DNA from: Thermoproteota archaeon | GTDB taxonomy: Archaea > Thermoproteota > Thermoprotei > Thermoproteales > Thermocladiaceae | Assembly (NCBI GenBank): GCA_013153895.1 | Contig: JAADDN010000097.1 | Span: 1-12,034, forward strand | DNA length: 12,034 nt | Reading direction: 5' to 3' | In this document: piece after piece, positions 11,802 to 12,034 of the stretch | How the letters are laid out: each line of letters opens with the position of its first letter | How positions within the stretch are numbered: position 1 is the stretch's first letter | Translations under genes and position numbers: made by a program | Notes under the pieces: model-generated | Seen by the model: the letters and a program-made list of their open reading frames with translations, nothing else | Database searches by the model: none | Told to the model about the DNA's origin: nothing

Positions 11802-12034
11802 GTGAAGCCTTGGTTCATGAGTCAATGGGTAAATATAAGGGATCTTACACCGGCGACAGTATCTGTACTGCTTGAGGAAGATGAAGCCAAAAAGATAGAG
11901 GAAGCTATCAAGAGCTTAGTTAAGTATCTTCCAAATCACTTTCTCTCAGAGGTTGATTATCTTATCATAGATAGGGAACTAATTACTAAGATTATCGAGA
12001 AGTACAGTCTCAAACCAATAATAGAGAAGTGTAG
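11802..12034 (+). CDS. Start of an unrecognised gene (3' end outside window)
   Basis: GTG 11802 opens a frame that is still open at the window edge: 77 complete codons plus two bases. ATG 11817 is an alternative start; an in-frame TAA lies at 11775. It begins MKPWFMSQWVNIRDLTPATV, then an acidic and helical stretch (LLEEDEAKKIEEAIKSLVKY), then HFLSEVDYLIIDRELITKII. There is no signal peptide or TM in the visible part. The pattern of short strands and amphipathic helices suggests a soluble protein. I do not recognise it. It lies 36 bp after the surface-protein gene on the same strand and could be its operon partner. Confidence 0.65.
   Translation, partial: MKPWFMSQWVNIRDLTPATVSVLLEEDEAKKIEEAIKSLVKYLPNHFLSEVDYLIIDRELITKIIEKYSLKPIIEKC

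Noticed and set aside
1..12034. CRISPR array, tRNA, rRNA, IS element or integrase.
   Set aside because: I looked for regular direct repeats, cloverleaf-like arms, terminal inverted repeats and tyrosine or serine recombinase motifs and saw none.

Overview
The window looks like a compact, AT-rich accessory region from a hyperthermophilic archaeon, most likely of the Crenarchaeota/Thermoproteota, and it reads like a mobile or integrated element rather than a housekeeping operon. The evidence is a Rad51/RadA-type recombinase, an XPD-like helicase, heavy use of ATA, AGA and AGG codons, frequent GTG starts, four-base ATGA gene overlaps, many cysteines and N-glycosylation sequons in exported proteins, and type IV pilin-like N-termini. 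I see no rRNA, tRNA, CRISPR array, transposase or integrase. I cannot name the species or the element.

Layout. 1-788: the 3' part of a RadA-like recombinase gene, then a possible 50-codon gene. 778-1584 (-): a polytopic membrane protein with a C-terminal coiled coil. 1686-2356 (+): a coupled pair, an acidic-tailed protein and a C2H2 zinc-finger protein. 2379-3996 (-): three coupled genes ending in a cysteine-rich pilin-like protein. 4002-4983 (+): a phospholipase D-like protein with a membrane hairpin, overlapping a small signal-peptide protein that resembles conjugative pilins. 4944-6671 (-): a large, extremely sequon-rich, cysteine-rich surface protein. 6713-8614 (+): an SF2 helicase with XPD-like features. 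8702-9640 (+): a membrane protein. 9619-10152 (-): a coiled-coil protein with a cysteine repeat at its end. 10186-10464 (+): a small basic protein. 10474-10842 (-): a pilin-like protein. 10902-11765 (+): a second cysteine-rich surface protein. 11802-end (+): the start of an unrecognised gene.

Two themes recur. One is DNA handling: the RadA paralogue, the helicase, the PLD-like protein and the zinc finger. The other is a cell-surface apparatus: two type IV pilin-like proteins, a VirB2/TrbC-like small protein, two N-anchored disulfide- and glycan-rich ectodomain proteins, and two polytopic membrane proteins. Together they would suit a DNA-transfer or surface-appendage system, but no secretion or conjugation ATPase is visible here, so this is inference.

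The most unusual DNA-level signal is a mosaic of strand composition inside single genes. G+T content jumps between about 30% and 70% over short distances within uninterrupted reading frames, for example near 5455, 6065-6110, 11345 and 11510.
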